NCBI GenBank assembly: GCA_026386955.1
Contig: JAPLMQ010000167.1
Coordinates: forward strand, 1 to 33,556
DNA length: 33,556 nt
Source of the DNA: Planctomycetota bacterium
GTDB lineage: Bacteria; Planctomycetota; Phycisphaerae; Phycisphaerales; Phycisphaeraceae
Direction of reading: 5' to 3'
Shown here piece by piece: positions 25,032 through 33,071 of this stretch; the first letter of the stretch is position 1, and every line of letters begins with the position of its first letter. Below the pieces are notes generated by a model. The model searched no databases and was not told where the DNA came from. It worked only from the letters and a program-made list of their open reading frames with translations. The position numbers and the translations under genes are program-made.

Positions 25032-25894
25032 CGCTTCTCTCCCGTCTTCTCCGCCGTCTTGGGCGTCGCCTCGGCCAAGCCCTGCGGCGGGGTGAAGCTC
25101 ACGCCCACGTGCTCGCCCGCGGGCATCTCGTTCTTGTTGACGATCTCCACCCGGATGATGCGCGTGTCGCTCGCCGAGTCGCCGATTTGGCCCATGAACT
25201 TCACCGTGCCCTGCACCAGGCCGCTCCCGCCCGCGACCTTCGACTTCACCCAGGCCGGGTCGCCGACCTTCACCTTCAGCGTCTGCTCGAAGGGCACCGG
25301 GGCGTCGATCCAGAGCTTGTCGGTCACGACCATGCGGATCACCGGCTTCTGGGCCTCGATGGTCTCGCCTTCGTGGAGGATGACGGTCTCGATGCGGCCG
25401 CTGTAGGTCGCCTTGAGCGTGTAGCGGGCGTGCATGACCACCGACTGGGTGTACTTGAGCACGTTCTCCTGCTTGGTCTGCTTGGCGAGGTCGAGCTCGA
25501 GCGCGGCGATCTTGGCGCTGATCTCGGCCTTGTGGGCCTCGAAGGGGGCGGCGGCGTCCTTGGCGAGCAGCTCCTGGAGCCGCTTGGCCTCGAGCTTTGC
25601 GAGCTCGAGCTTGGCCTGGGCCGCGAAGATTTCGAGGTCGCTGTCGCCGCGGAGCTTGTAGATCGCGACGAGGCTTTCGCCCTCCTCGTCGTCGAGCTGG
25701 ATGAGCGGGTCGCCGACCTTGACCAAGTCGCCTTCCTCGACGAAGACCTTGAGCACTTTCCCCGCAACGGGGAAGCCGAGTTTGAGGTCGTAACGGGGCT
25801 TGGTGAGAGCGTCGATCTCGGCGGCGCGGGCGGGGATGCCGCTCGACGCGACCACCGACAAGGCCACGATCCACAACAGGCTGTTGATTCGCAC
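25028..25894 (-). CDS. Secreted HlyD/membrane-fusion-protein-like periplasmic adaptor
   Basis: A 288-residue exported protein. The signal peptide is residues 1-24 (LLWIVALSVVASSGIPARA, cut before AEI). A barrel-sandwich half follows (LGFPVAGKVLKVFVEEGDLVKVGDPLIQLDDEE), then a helical hairpin (about 78-145, rich in Lys/Leu/Ala/Glu), the second lipoyl half (YTLKATYSGRIETVILHEGETIEAQKPVIRMV) and a beta-barrel. It is the first gene of the operon; its TGA overlaps the next ATG by four bases. Being soluble, it probably assembles with the two membrane-anchored adaptors encoded after it. A weak TAGAAT box lies about 30 bases upstream (25925-25930 on the plus strand). Confidence 0.9.
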   Translation of the reverse strand: MRINSLLWIVALSVVASSGIPARAAEIDALTKPRYDLKLGFPVAGKVLKVFVEEGDLVKVGDPLIQLDDEEGESLVAIYKLRGDSDLEIFAAQAKLELAKLEAKRLQELLAKDAAAPFEAHKAEISAKIAALELDLAKQTKQENVLKYTQSVVMHARYTLKATYSGRIETVILHEGETIEAQKPVIRMVVTDKLWIDAPVPFEQTLKVKVGDPAWVKSKVAGGSGLVQGTVKFMGQIGDSASDTRIIRVEIVNKNEMPAGEHVGVSFTPPQGLAEATPKTAEKTGEKR

Positions 25895-26035
25895 CGAACG
25901 CTCCGTAACTGTAGGTGTGGCCGTATTCTATCCGCGGTTTGGCCCAAGGGAACCGGGCAGGCGTTTTCGGGTCCCGGCCTGCCTTTACTATCGGCCAGAA
26001 CCGCGGGGGTGGAACACGACTCCGAGCCAAACGAT

Positions 26036-26041
26036 TATAAT
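26036..26041 (+). promoter_or_regulatory. Candidate -10 box (TATAAT) for hisI
   Basis: A perfect TATAAT in otherwise G+C-rich DNA, 75-80 bp before the hisI ATG. GGAACA 19 bases upstream is a poor -35. It lies in the 221-bp gap divergent from the adaptor operon. Confidence 0.4.
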
Positions 26042-26115
26042 GCGGGGCTCTTCACCCTGCATAGGCCCAAATCCGGCAGACCCGGTCCAGGCCCTGCGAT
26101 CCAGTGAGCCCGCCC

Positions 26116-26529
26116 ATGAGCGACGTCGCACGCGAAACCGGCACCACACTCGACATCAAATTCAACGACCAGGGGCTCGTCCCCGCCATCGTCCAGGACG
26201 CCACGACCGGCGATGTCCTGATGATGGGCTGGATGAACCAGGCCGCGCTGGACCAGACGCTCGCCACCCGCAAGGCGACGTTCTACTCGCGCAGCCGGAA
26301 CAAGATGTGGGTCAAGGGCGAGGAGTCGGGGCACATCCAGGAAGTGGTCGAGGCCCGCGTCGACTGCGACCAAGACGTGGTGCTGCTCCGCTGCAAATCG
26401 CACGGCCCGGCTTGCCACGTCGGTTATCACACCTGCTTCTTCCGCGCCGCCACCGCCGAGAAGGCCGAGGGCGGGCTGCAGATCGTCGAGAAGCGGGCGT
26501 TCGATCCCAAGAAGGTCTACGCGAAGTAA
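26116..26529 (+). CDS. hisI: Phosphoribosyl-AMP cyclohydrolase
   Basis: A 137-residue HisI, which opens the adenine ring of phosphoribosyl-AMP in histidine synthesis (third step). The signature [25 protein letters not shown] opens the fold (read as two adjoining blocks), and [19 protein letters not shown] is the substrate loop. The Zn/Mg site residues are [12 protein letters not shown] (Asp/Cys) and [10 protein letters not shown] (Cys pair). There is no fused HisE phosphatase domain, and no other his gene is in the window. The start could instead be GTG 26104; neither has a Shine-Dalgarno, and ATG fits the family length better. Confidence 0.95.
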   Translation: MSDVARETGTTLDIKFNDQGLVPAIVQDATTGDVLMMGWMNQAALDQTLATRKATFYSRSRNKMWVKGEESGHIQEVVEARVDCDQDVVLLRCKSHGPACHVGYHTCFFRAATAEKAEGGLQIVEKRAFDPKKVYAK

Positions 26530-26638
26530 ACTCGCCGCGACGGGGTTCAAATCTTCCGCTGCGCGAGTTTTCCACGGCAAGCGACGTCGTCCATTCCGAT
26601 CCTTCCCAATCCACCCAGTCCCTGCGACCGCCACAACC

Positions 26639-27989
26639 ATGAAAATCGACCCCAAGCTGAAGTTCACCGACCTCCGCTCCTCCGTTGATTCGCTCTTCGA
26701 GCTCGCCGGCACGAAGGTGCGCAACCTCGACCGCGCGTGGGACACCACCAAGGGCACGCCCGTCTTCACCGTCGACGGCGAATACACCACCCGCGGGTGG
26801 ACCGAGTGGACCCAGGGCTTCATGTACGGCTGCGCGATCCTGGTCTTCGACGCGACCGGCGACCGCAAGATGCTCAAGATCGGGCGCGACCGCACGCTCA
26901 AGCTCATGGCCCCGCACGTCTCGCACGTCGGCGTGCACGACCACGGCTTCAACAACCTCTCGACCTACGGCAACCTCCGCCGACTCATGCGCGAGGGGCA
27001 GTTCCTCTTCGACGAGTGGGAGATGAACTTCTACGAGATGGCGATCAAGTGCAGCGGCGCGGTGCAGGCCGCCCGCTGGTCCGACGCGCAGAGCGTCGAC
27101 GGCCAGCCGATGGGCTACGTCTACTCCTTCAACGGCCCGCACTCGTGCTTCATCGACACCATGCGCACCATCCGCATCATGGGCGTCGCCCACCAGCTCG
27201 GGCACGTCCTGATGGGCGAGAACGACCGCAAGATCAACCTCCTGGGCCGACTCGTCACCCACGCGCTGACCAGCGCGAAATACAACGTCTTCTTCGGGAA
27301 CGGGCGCGACAGCTACGACCGCCCCGAGCTCCGCGGCCGCTGCGCCCACGAGGCGATCTTCAACCGCAACGACGGCCGCTACCGCTGCGTGAACTCGCAG
27401 CAGGGCTACGCGCCCGGAGCTGGAGTTCCTCTCCACGCTCGACGCCGAGGAGTTCAAGGCCGCGGGCGTGGCCTCGAAGCCCAAGGTGCTCAAGGCCTTC
27501 GAGCAGGCGGCCCGCGCGACCTGCGACTTCTACATCACCCAGGCCGCGGCAGCCGACGGCGTCTGCTACTGGGACACCGGCGCCCCGGGCCTCGTCCATC
27601 TGGGCGACTACCGCGAGCGCCCGGCCGACCCGTACAACAGCCACGAACCCGTCGACGCCTCCGCCTCGGCGATCGCCGCCCAGGGGCTGCTCCGCCTCGG
27701 CCGGTTCTTGGGCGCCCGCGCCGGCTCGCGCTACACCCAGGCGGGGCTCACCGTCGCCCGCACGCTGCTCTCCGACGACTACCTCGCGACCGACCCCAAG
27801 CACCAGGGCATCCTGCTCCACAGCGTCTACCACCGCCCCAACGGCTGGGACTTCATCCCGCCCGGGCGCACCGTCCCCTGCGGCGAATCAAGCATGTGGG
27901 GCGACTACCACATGCTCGAGCTGGGCAACCTCATCAAGCGCGTCGCGGGGCGCGGGACGTACCCGGTCTTCTTCGACGGGAAGGCGTGA
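26639..27989 (+). pseudogene. GH88-like unsaturated-glucuronyl-hydrolase-type protein, disrupted by a frameshift
   Basis: Two consecutive frames together encode one (alpha/alpha)6-barrel hydrolase. The first frame runs from ATG 26639 to about 27415 (FIDTMRTIRIMGVAHQLGH, ending NSQQGYAP). The second runs from about 27417 to the stop at 27989 (ELEFLSTLDAEEFKAAG, HEPVDASASAIAAQGLLRLG, GESSMWGDYHMLELGN). The catalytic Asp positions of GH88, in FIDT and VDASAS, are both present. The segment that in such enzymes carries a W-x-R-G-x-A-W motif between them is missing exactly at the junction. The break is therefore a deletion of perhaps 45-50 bases and not only a slipped base. If real, the gene is dead; the first frame alone continues as a nonsense tail. 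Substrates in this family are unsaturated uronic-acid disaccharides. Confidence 0.8.
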
Positions 27990-28000
27990 GGCGGGGGGCC

Positions 28001-28864
28001 ATGGCGAGCCGGATCAAGATCGAAATGTCGGATTTGGTGGATTGGGAGCCACTCACCATCCGTCTGATTCCTGATGCGCCCGTCACTCGCAAGGTCTTGG
28101 ATGGGGCCGTGGCTCACGTGAAATCGTGGTTCTCGCAAGAGCAAGCGAAGCCCGGCAAAGACGTGCTGATCAAATACTGGTCCGCCGAAACGCTCGATGA
28201 TGGCGTGATCTTGGTTCGATGCGAGCATGTCGGCGAAGCCGGCGTGCGCCGCCTCACCAAACACCTGAATTCAAAGTTCCCACAGTATTGCCGCGCGGTG
28301 CTGGGTGAGAGCGATCCGGAATTGCCCTCAGGCATTGAGATGGCCTGGGAAGAGATTCCCGAGACTCGCGTCATGGTTGACGGGAATGCGGTCGTCGTCC
28401 GTCCATGCAGGATCTCCCGACACCACGTGACGATCGATCAATATTTTCAGTTCATGGATGCGACGAGGTTCGTTCCGGAATGTGAAACGTCGGGAGATTG
28501 CATTTTCAAGGGTTCCCAGATCGCTTCGTCAGGGCGCAAGTCGGGGCAATGGCCAGTCACCCATGTCTGTCTTCGGGACGCGATCGCCTTTGCCGATTGG
28601 ACGGGCACGAGGTTGCCGACCGAGGTTGAGTTGTACGCGCTATTTGTTCTTCAGCACCAGAAGATGCGGAAGATGAGTTTTGGAAATGAACACTGGACTG
28701 CGACGCTGAACGGGAATGGGAAGGCTGTCGTCATCGATTCGCAAATGCCCCACGCCAATAGACCACTTCAGCCCATTGAAAAACTTCGGCAACTGCATCC
28801 GGCAACCAACTGGGATTACCCCTTCATTTCATTCAGGGTTTTGAAGGAAATCCTTGGGCGTTAG
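28001..28864 (+). CDS. FGE/SUMF1-like fold protein with a unique N-terminal region
   Basis: A 287-residue protein. Residues about 125-287 resemble the formylglycine-generating-enzyme/sulfatase-modifying-factor fold: CRISRHHVTIDQYFQFMD, WPVTHVCLRDAIAFADWTG, TRLPTEVELYALF, NEHWTATL and the end FISFRVLKEIL. It is compact, and the C-terminal Cys pair of true FGE is not seen, so it probably does not make formylglycine. Residues 1-120 match nothing I recognise and are predicted soluble. Codon use is visibly more A/T-rich than its neighbours (for example TTG, GAT and AAA codons), hinting at separate origin. It starts 11 bp after the broken GH88 gene. FGE-fold domains also occur in ligand-binding and diversity-generating contexts. 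Confidence 0.75.
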   Translation: MASRIKIEMSDLVDWEPLTIRLIPDAPVTRKVLDGAVAHVKSWFSQEQAKPGKDVLIKYWSAETLDDGVILVRCEHVGEAGVRRLTKHLNSKFPQYCRAVLGESDPELPSGIEMAWEEIPETRVMVDGNAVVVRPCRISRHHVTIDQYFQFMDATRFVPECETSGDCIFKGSQIASSGRKSGQWPVTHVCLRDAIAFADWTGTRLPTEVELYALFVLQHQKMRKMSFGNEHWTATLNGNGKAVVIDSQMPHANRPLQPIEKLRQLHPATNWDYPFISFRVLKEILGR

Positions 28865-28912
28865 ACCGAGGAGGGCCCACTCATCGGGCCAACGCTCCAT
28901 TGCCGGGCGGCC

Positions 28913-29344
28913 TCAGACATCCGGCAAGGTGTAGTCGTGCCGTTTCACCGGGTCGTCGGTCAGATATTCGACGAACTCCCAGTCGTTCCCGTCGGGGTCG
29001 TGGAAATAGACCCGCTTGCGATACGGGTGGTTGTTCGCGGGGCTCGAATCCCGGTAGCCCGCCTCCTTCATCCGCTTACGCAGCGCCTCGGCGTCGTCCA
29101 CCACGTAGGCGAGGTGGTTGACCCCCGGCATGCCCGTGTAGGGGACCCATTTCTTCGCCGGCTCTCCGCTCGACTGGAGCAGGGCGATGTAGGAGTCGTC
29201 GGTCCCGATGTGGACCCAGCGGAAACCGCGCGGGTCCATCCCGTCGAAGCGGGTCTTGAACTCGGGGAAGGCCGTCTTGAGGAAGCGGATTGTGGCGTCC
29301 ATGTCGCGCACGCAGAGGTTGGCGTGTTCGAGGCGAACGGTCAT
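28913..29344 (-). CDS. VOC family protein (glyoxalase-like)
   Basis: A 143-residue single VOC module. It starts with MTVRLEHANLCVRDMDATIRF (helix after strand 1), has MPGVNHLAYVVDDAEALRKRM for the second beta-alpha unit, and ends with YFHDPDGNDWEFVEYL, whose Glu is the usual metal ligand. Likely ligands are His14 in EHANL and His in VNHLAY. ATG 29344 fits the family start better than an ATG eight codons upstream. It is convergent with the FGE-like gene across 48 bp holding a short GGCCC/GGGCC hairpin. Its reaction is unknown, possibly lactoylglutathione-type or dioxygenase-type. Confidence 0.87.
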   Translation of the reverse strand: MTVRLEHANLCVRDMDATIRFLKTAFPEFKTRFDGMDPRGFRWVHIGTDDSYIALLQSSGEPAKKWVPYTGMPGVNHLAYVVDDAEALRKRMKEAGYRDSSPANNHPYRKRVYFHDPDGNDWEFVEYLTDDPVKRHDYTLPDV

Positions 29345-29486
29345 GTGGGGGCTCCCTGCCGGAATCACAAAGAGATGTGGGTTGAAGTCGCGTCGAAGGA
29401 TTCTATTCCCGCGCGGTTCGGATTGGCGACGTGATGTCTGGCGGAATTTCCTGGCGATTCATTCGCAATGCCGGCCGGTCCAACCG

Positions 29487-30980
29487 TCACTGCGCCGCGT
29501 CATCCACCCCCGCGGCCTGCGTGGCGGCCTGCGTGGCGGCCTGCGTCGCGGAGCCCGGCTGCGTCGCCGCCCCGGTGCGTTCCGGCCATGTGACCAAGTA
29601 CCACGCTGGGCCCGTGTCGGCGACCGACCACTTGCCGTCGGCGCCCATGAGCACGCCCGCGCCGGCCTTGGGCTCGCCCGGGGCCCAACTGGTGAACTTC
29701 CACGGAGAGCCGTCGCTCCATTTCCAGCCCGGCTTGTCGGTCGTGCGCTCGGCTCCCAGCCATAGGCGCGGGACGCCCATGTCCTTCATCAGGTCGCGCA
29801 GGAAGGCGTTCGCGTCGTCGTCGTTGGCCGCGACGAGCACGCCGTGCCTCTCGGCCGCCCAAGCGACGGCGTCGTGCAGCTCCTTGCGCGTCCCGACGAA
29901 GAGGAAGAATCGCCCACGAAACTGGATCACCCGCGCGGCGTCGCTCTCGCTGAGCTTGGCGAGCGAGGCGGGGCGGGCGCGGATCTTCGCCTGCGCCTCG
30001 TCGATCTCCTGGTTGATCCGCCCCTGGGCGTCCTCGCCCACGCGGGAGCGCACCGTCTGCCACCAATGGATCGCCCGCTCCAGGGCCGCGGCGCGGTACG
30101 GCTCGGACCGCAGCCGCGAGGATCTCTTCCACGCCTCCGCCGCCTGCATCAATTTGTCGATCAACTCAAGCTGCGCCTCGCGGGCCCCGGGTTTCTCCGC
30201 GGCGATGGCCCGTTGTGCGGCGAGGTCGAGGCTCGCGGCCGACCGCAGCGACGCGTCCGACCCGCGCAGCAGCGCCGGCAGCCCGCGATCCCAGTCTCGC
30301 TTGACGAAGCAGAAATACCGCCCGACCTGCAGGCTCGCCTCGTCGTCCTCCGGGTCCTTTTTCGCCCGGGCGATCGCCGGGCCGGCCCAGATGTACTCGC
30401 GCGACCCGCTCTTCCAGAGCGAGAGCTTGTGCACCGCCTCCGCCCCCTCGCGCCGGGCGCTGACCGACCGGGCCACCCGCTCCGTAAGTGTCAGCAGCGG
30501 CTCGGTCCTCTCGAAGGCGTCGGCGCGGACGATCGGCTCGAGCACCACCATGCTCGCGCGGATGAACTTCAGGGCCTGCTCCGGTTCGCGGACGTTGCGC
30601 CCGATCGTCAGCAGCACCTCCGTCCGCTGCGCGAAGTCCGGCACGCGGTACCGCTTCACCAGTCCGTCGATCGCCGACATCGCCACCATCGCGTCTCCCG
30701 CGCGGACGGCCAACTCGCGGGCCTCGCGCAGCGTGACGTAGCGCAGGGCGTCGTCGGTCGCCGCCTCGGCGTCGGCCACAAGCCTCGAGGCGATCAAGGG
30801 CAGGTCGGCCCCTTTGCGGGAGAGCTCCGGCTTGAGCGTCGTGTACAGCTTCGACACCGCGTCCTGCTGCTGCTGCGGCAGGGGGACCGGCGCGCGCGAC
30901 AGGTCTTCGTCGGCGCCAAGCGCGACGCCTGACGCAACCACGCCGGAAATGAGGCAAGCCATCAGAAACGAGCGGATCAC
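29487..30980 (-). CDS. Secreted protein with C-terminal C-type-lectin-like domain
   Basis: A 497-residue exported protein. The GTG start at 30980 has AGGGG about six bases upstream and begins a clear signal peptide (MIRSFLMACLISGVVASG, cut near residue 23). The frame extends 28 codons upstream into the divergent gene's leader. Residues about 40-300 are helical (LREARELAVRAGDAMVAMSAIDGL, a segment seen in planctomycete exported proteins). Residues about 355-475 end with WLGAERTTDKPGWKWSDGSP, FTSWAPGEP and WYLVTWPER, the C-type-lectin-like W-x-G and WxxGxP signatures. The tail is a (ATQA) repeat. The gene probably binds a wall or matrix ligand; neither Ca2+ nor sugar binding is established. Confidence 0.85.
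   Translation of the reverse strand: MIRSFLMACLISGVVASGVALGADEDLSRAPVPLPQQQQDAVSKLYTTLKPELSRKGADLPLIASRLVADAEAATDDALRYVTLREARELAVRAGDAMVAMSAIDGLVKRYRVPDFAQRTEVLLTIGRNVREPEQALKFIRASMVVLEPIVRADAFERTEPLLTLTERVARSVSARREGAEAVHKLSLWKSGSREYIWAGPAIARAKKDPEDDEASLQVGRYFCFVKRDWDRGLPALLRGSDASLRSAASLDLAAQRAIAAEKPGAREAQLELIDKLMQAAEAWKRSSRLRSEPYRAAALERAIHWWQTVRSRVGEDAQGRINQEIDEAQAKIRARPASLAKLSESDAARVIQFRGRFFLFVGTRKELHDAVAWAAERHGVLVAANDDDANAFLRDLMKDMGVPRLWLGAERTTDKPGWKWSDGSPWKFTSWAPGEPKAGAGVLMGADGKWSVADTGPAWYLVTWPERTGAATQPGSATQAATQAATQAAGVDDAAQ
29512..29551. repeat. 12-bp tandem repeat, about 3.3 copies
   Basis: Units GCGGCCTGCGTG at 29512, 29524 and 29536 (the last with one change). They encode the ATQA repeats at the C-terminus of the lectin-like protein. 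The repeat is prone to slippage, so length may vary between strains. Confidence 0.85.
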
Positions 30981-31048
30981 AGGATGCCCCTGCGGATTAA
31001 GATGTGGGCGAAGTCGATTCTGGTTCACCCCCTTGGAGTTGTCAAGAA

Positions 31049-31855
31049 ATGGCGCAAGACGCATCGATCTCCCGCTCCGCCCCCCGCACCGCGATCGTCA
31101 CCGGCGGAAGCCGCGGCATCGGACGCGCGATCGCCGTCGCCCTGGGCCAGGCCGGGGCCCGCGTGGTGATCAACTACTTCGCCAGCCGCGACGCCGCGCT
31201 GGAGGCCGCGACGGAGATCGAGCAAGCCGGCGGGCAGGCGATGACCGTGCAGGCCGACGTCTCGAGCCCAGACGGCCGGGCCCGCATGCTCGAGGAGGCG
31301 CAGGGGCGCTTCGGCGCGGTCGACCTCTTGGTGAACAACGCGGGCATCGCCCCCAAGGTCCGGGCCGACCTGCTCGAGACCTCGGAGGAGAGTTTCGACG
31401 ACCTGCTGGCGACGAACCTCAAGGGGCCGTTCTTCCTCTCGCAGGCCGTCGCCCGGCAGATGATCGCGCGACGCGACCAGATCGACCCGGCGATCGCCCC
31501 CGCGATCATCAACATCAGCTCGATCAGCGCCTACACCGCGAGCGTCAACCGCGGGGAATACTGCATCAGCAAGGCCGGCATCGCGATGATGACCCAGCTC
31601 TTCGCCTCGCGCCTCGCCGAGCACGGCATCAACGTCTACGAGGTCCGCCCCGGCGTGATCGCGACTGACATGACCGGCCCGGTGAAGGCCAAGTACGACA
31701 AGCTGATCCTCGAGGACGGCCTGCTCCCGATCCGCCGCTGGGGCCAGCCCTCGGACGTCGCGAAGGCGGTGGTGGCGATCGCCGAAGGGGCGTTCCCCTA
31801 TTCGACGGGACAGGTGCTGGATGTGGACGGAGGGTTCCACATCAGGAGGTTGTGA
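31049..31855 (+). CDS. SDR family oxidoreductase, FabG/3-ketoacyl-ACP-reductase-like
   Basis: A 268-residue classical [11 protein letters not shown] at 18-25 binds the cofactor; Arg22 suits NADPH. NNAG lies at 96-99, the catalytic Ser in INISS (about 158), Tyr171 and Lys175 in [15 protein letters not shown] closes the protein. The insert [17 protein letters not shown] is longer than in E. coli FabG and recalls the PRK12745-type 3-ketoacyl-ACP reductase group. The ATG has GGAG about ten bases upstream. It is divergent from the lectin-like gene across only 68 bp, so the promoters overlap. The substrate is unknown. Confidence 0.9.
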   Translation: MAQDASISRSAPRTAIVTGGSRGIGRAIAVALGQAGARVVINYFASRDAALEAATEIEQAGGQAMTVQADVSSPDGRARMLEEAQGRFGAVDLLVNNAGIAPKVRADLLETSEESFDDLLATNLKGPFFLSQAVARQMIARRDQIDPAIAPAIINISSISAYTASVNRGEYCISKAGIAMMTQLFASRLAEHGINVYEVRPGVIATDMTGPVKAKYDKLILEDGLLPIRRWGQPSDVAKAVVAIAEGAFPYSTGQVLDVDGGFHIRRL

Positions 31856-31912
31856 GGATCGCGTTAAGAGCAGGGGATTCCCTCTCGTGTTCGGGACCAC
31901 ATCGGGAGCCGA

Positions 31913-31940
31913 AGGATGGACAGCTTTAGCTGTCCATCCT
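31913..31940. repeat. Near-perfect palindrome, copy B of the dispersed hairpin repeat
   Basis: AGGATGGACAGCT and AGCTGTCCATCCT arms flank TT. It is related to the perfect palindrome at 2707-2736, with paired substitutions that keep the stem. It sits just upstream of the M24 gene's probable start (31966) and ends one base before an alternative ATG at 31942. Confidence 0.8.
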
Positions 31941-31965
31941 CATGGACCCGATATACTCTCTGTCC

Positions 31966-32895
31966 ATGACCTCCAAAAAGACCTCCAAAAGCGTCGGCCC
32001 CGCGCACCTCGCCGCCCGCGTCAAGGCGCTTCAGGGCCGGATGAAGAAGCTCAAGGCCGACGCGCTGCTGGTCACCAACCCGCGCGACATCCGCTACCTC
32101 ACCGGCTTCATCGGCGACGACAGTTGGGCCCTCGTCCCCACCCGCGGGGGCAAGGTCACCGTCCTGAGCGACTTCCGCTTCGAGGAGCAGATCGCGCGCG
32201 AGGCCCCGCACGTCGCGGTGCGCATGCGCAAGACCTCGCTGGGCGACGAGCTGGCGGAGCTGCGGCAGAAGCTCCACCTCAAGCGCATCAACGTCCAGCC
32301 CGACTACATGACGCTCGCCCAGCATGACGCCTTGGCCGACAAGGTCGGCAAGAAGCGCCTGCGCGGGAAGCCCGACGGCCTGATCCGCCAGCGGGCGGTG
32401 AAGGACGCCGCGGAGATCACGGCCATCCGCAAGTCGCTGGTGATCCAGCAGGAGGCCTTCCAGCGGATCATCCACCGGCTCAAGCCCGGGCCGAGCGAGT
32501 CCGCCGTCGCCGCCGAGCTGGAGATGGAGATGCGCATGCTCGGGGCCGACGGCACGAGCTTCCCCTCGATCGTCGCCTTCGGGGCCAACGCCTGCCTCCC
32601 GCACGCGATTCCCGGCCAGCGCCGGGCCAAGGCGGGCGAGGTCCTGCTCTTCGACTGGGGCTCCCGCTACCACGGCTACTGCTCCGACCTCACCCGCGTG
32701 GTGGCGATCGGCAAGATGTCCTCCCAGATGCGGGAGGTCTACAGCGTCGTCCTCGAGGCCCAGATGGCCGCCATCGCCGCCATCGCCCCGGGCAAGCGGC
32801 TGAAGGACATCGACAAGGTCGCCCGCGACATCATCGCCAAGGCCGGCTATGGCGACCGCTTCGGCCACGGTCTGGGCCACGGGGCGATTATCTGA
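31966..32895 (+). pseudogene. M24 aminopeptidase/Xaa-Pro peptidase, C-terminus lost
   Basis: A 309-codon frame of the pita-bread (M24) family, which removes N-terminal residues, often before Pro. Creatinase-like N-terminal domain about 11-140; peptidase domain after it. Metal ligands present are Asp230 (LLFDWG), Asp241 (CSDLTR) and His305 (GHGLGHG). The frame stops four residues after GHGLGHG, so about 50 residues holding both Glu ligands are absent. One base later, GAGGTTCGTCAGCCC resembles the expected EVHEP codons, pointing to a frameshift, but the remaining 160 bp before accB show no convincing peptidase sequence. ATG 31966 is favoured over 31942, which abuts the hairpin repeat. A TATACT box 9 bases upstream would give a nearly leaderless transcript. 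M24 genes are often found upstream of accB in bacteria. Confidence 0.85.
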
Positions 32896-33071
32896 GGTTC
32901 GTCAGCCCACGGGCGTGCGTTGCCCCGCTCCAGCCGAGTCGATCTTGGCCGGGCCTTGGGACGCGCCACGCTCGGGTCTTGGTTTCCGAGAGCGCGTTTG
33001 GAGGGGTTCAGGGGGCATCGCGGCTAATCCAGCGACCGGGTGGTCGAAGCCTCGGTGTTGGCTAAGGGATT
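32896..33071. other. Gap between truncated M24 gene and accB
   Basis: 176 bp without a supported gene. It starts with a possible M24 remnant (32894-32908). No intact ribosome site or hairpin was recognised. The accB promoter may lie here unless it is read through from the M24 gene. Confidence 0.5.

Noticed and set aside
23133..26030. A 965-codon frame giving the GAF-HlyD protein a 333-residue N-terminal extension.
   Set aside because: The extension is Arg/Pro/Gly-rich shadow of the first adaptor gene in another frame; the ATGA overlap at 25028-25031 gives the natural start.
28001..28864. Considered a true formylglycine-generating enzyme.
   Set aside because: No sulfatase gene is nearby and the catalytic Cys pair near the C-terminus is absent; kept only as an FGE-like fold.
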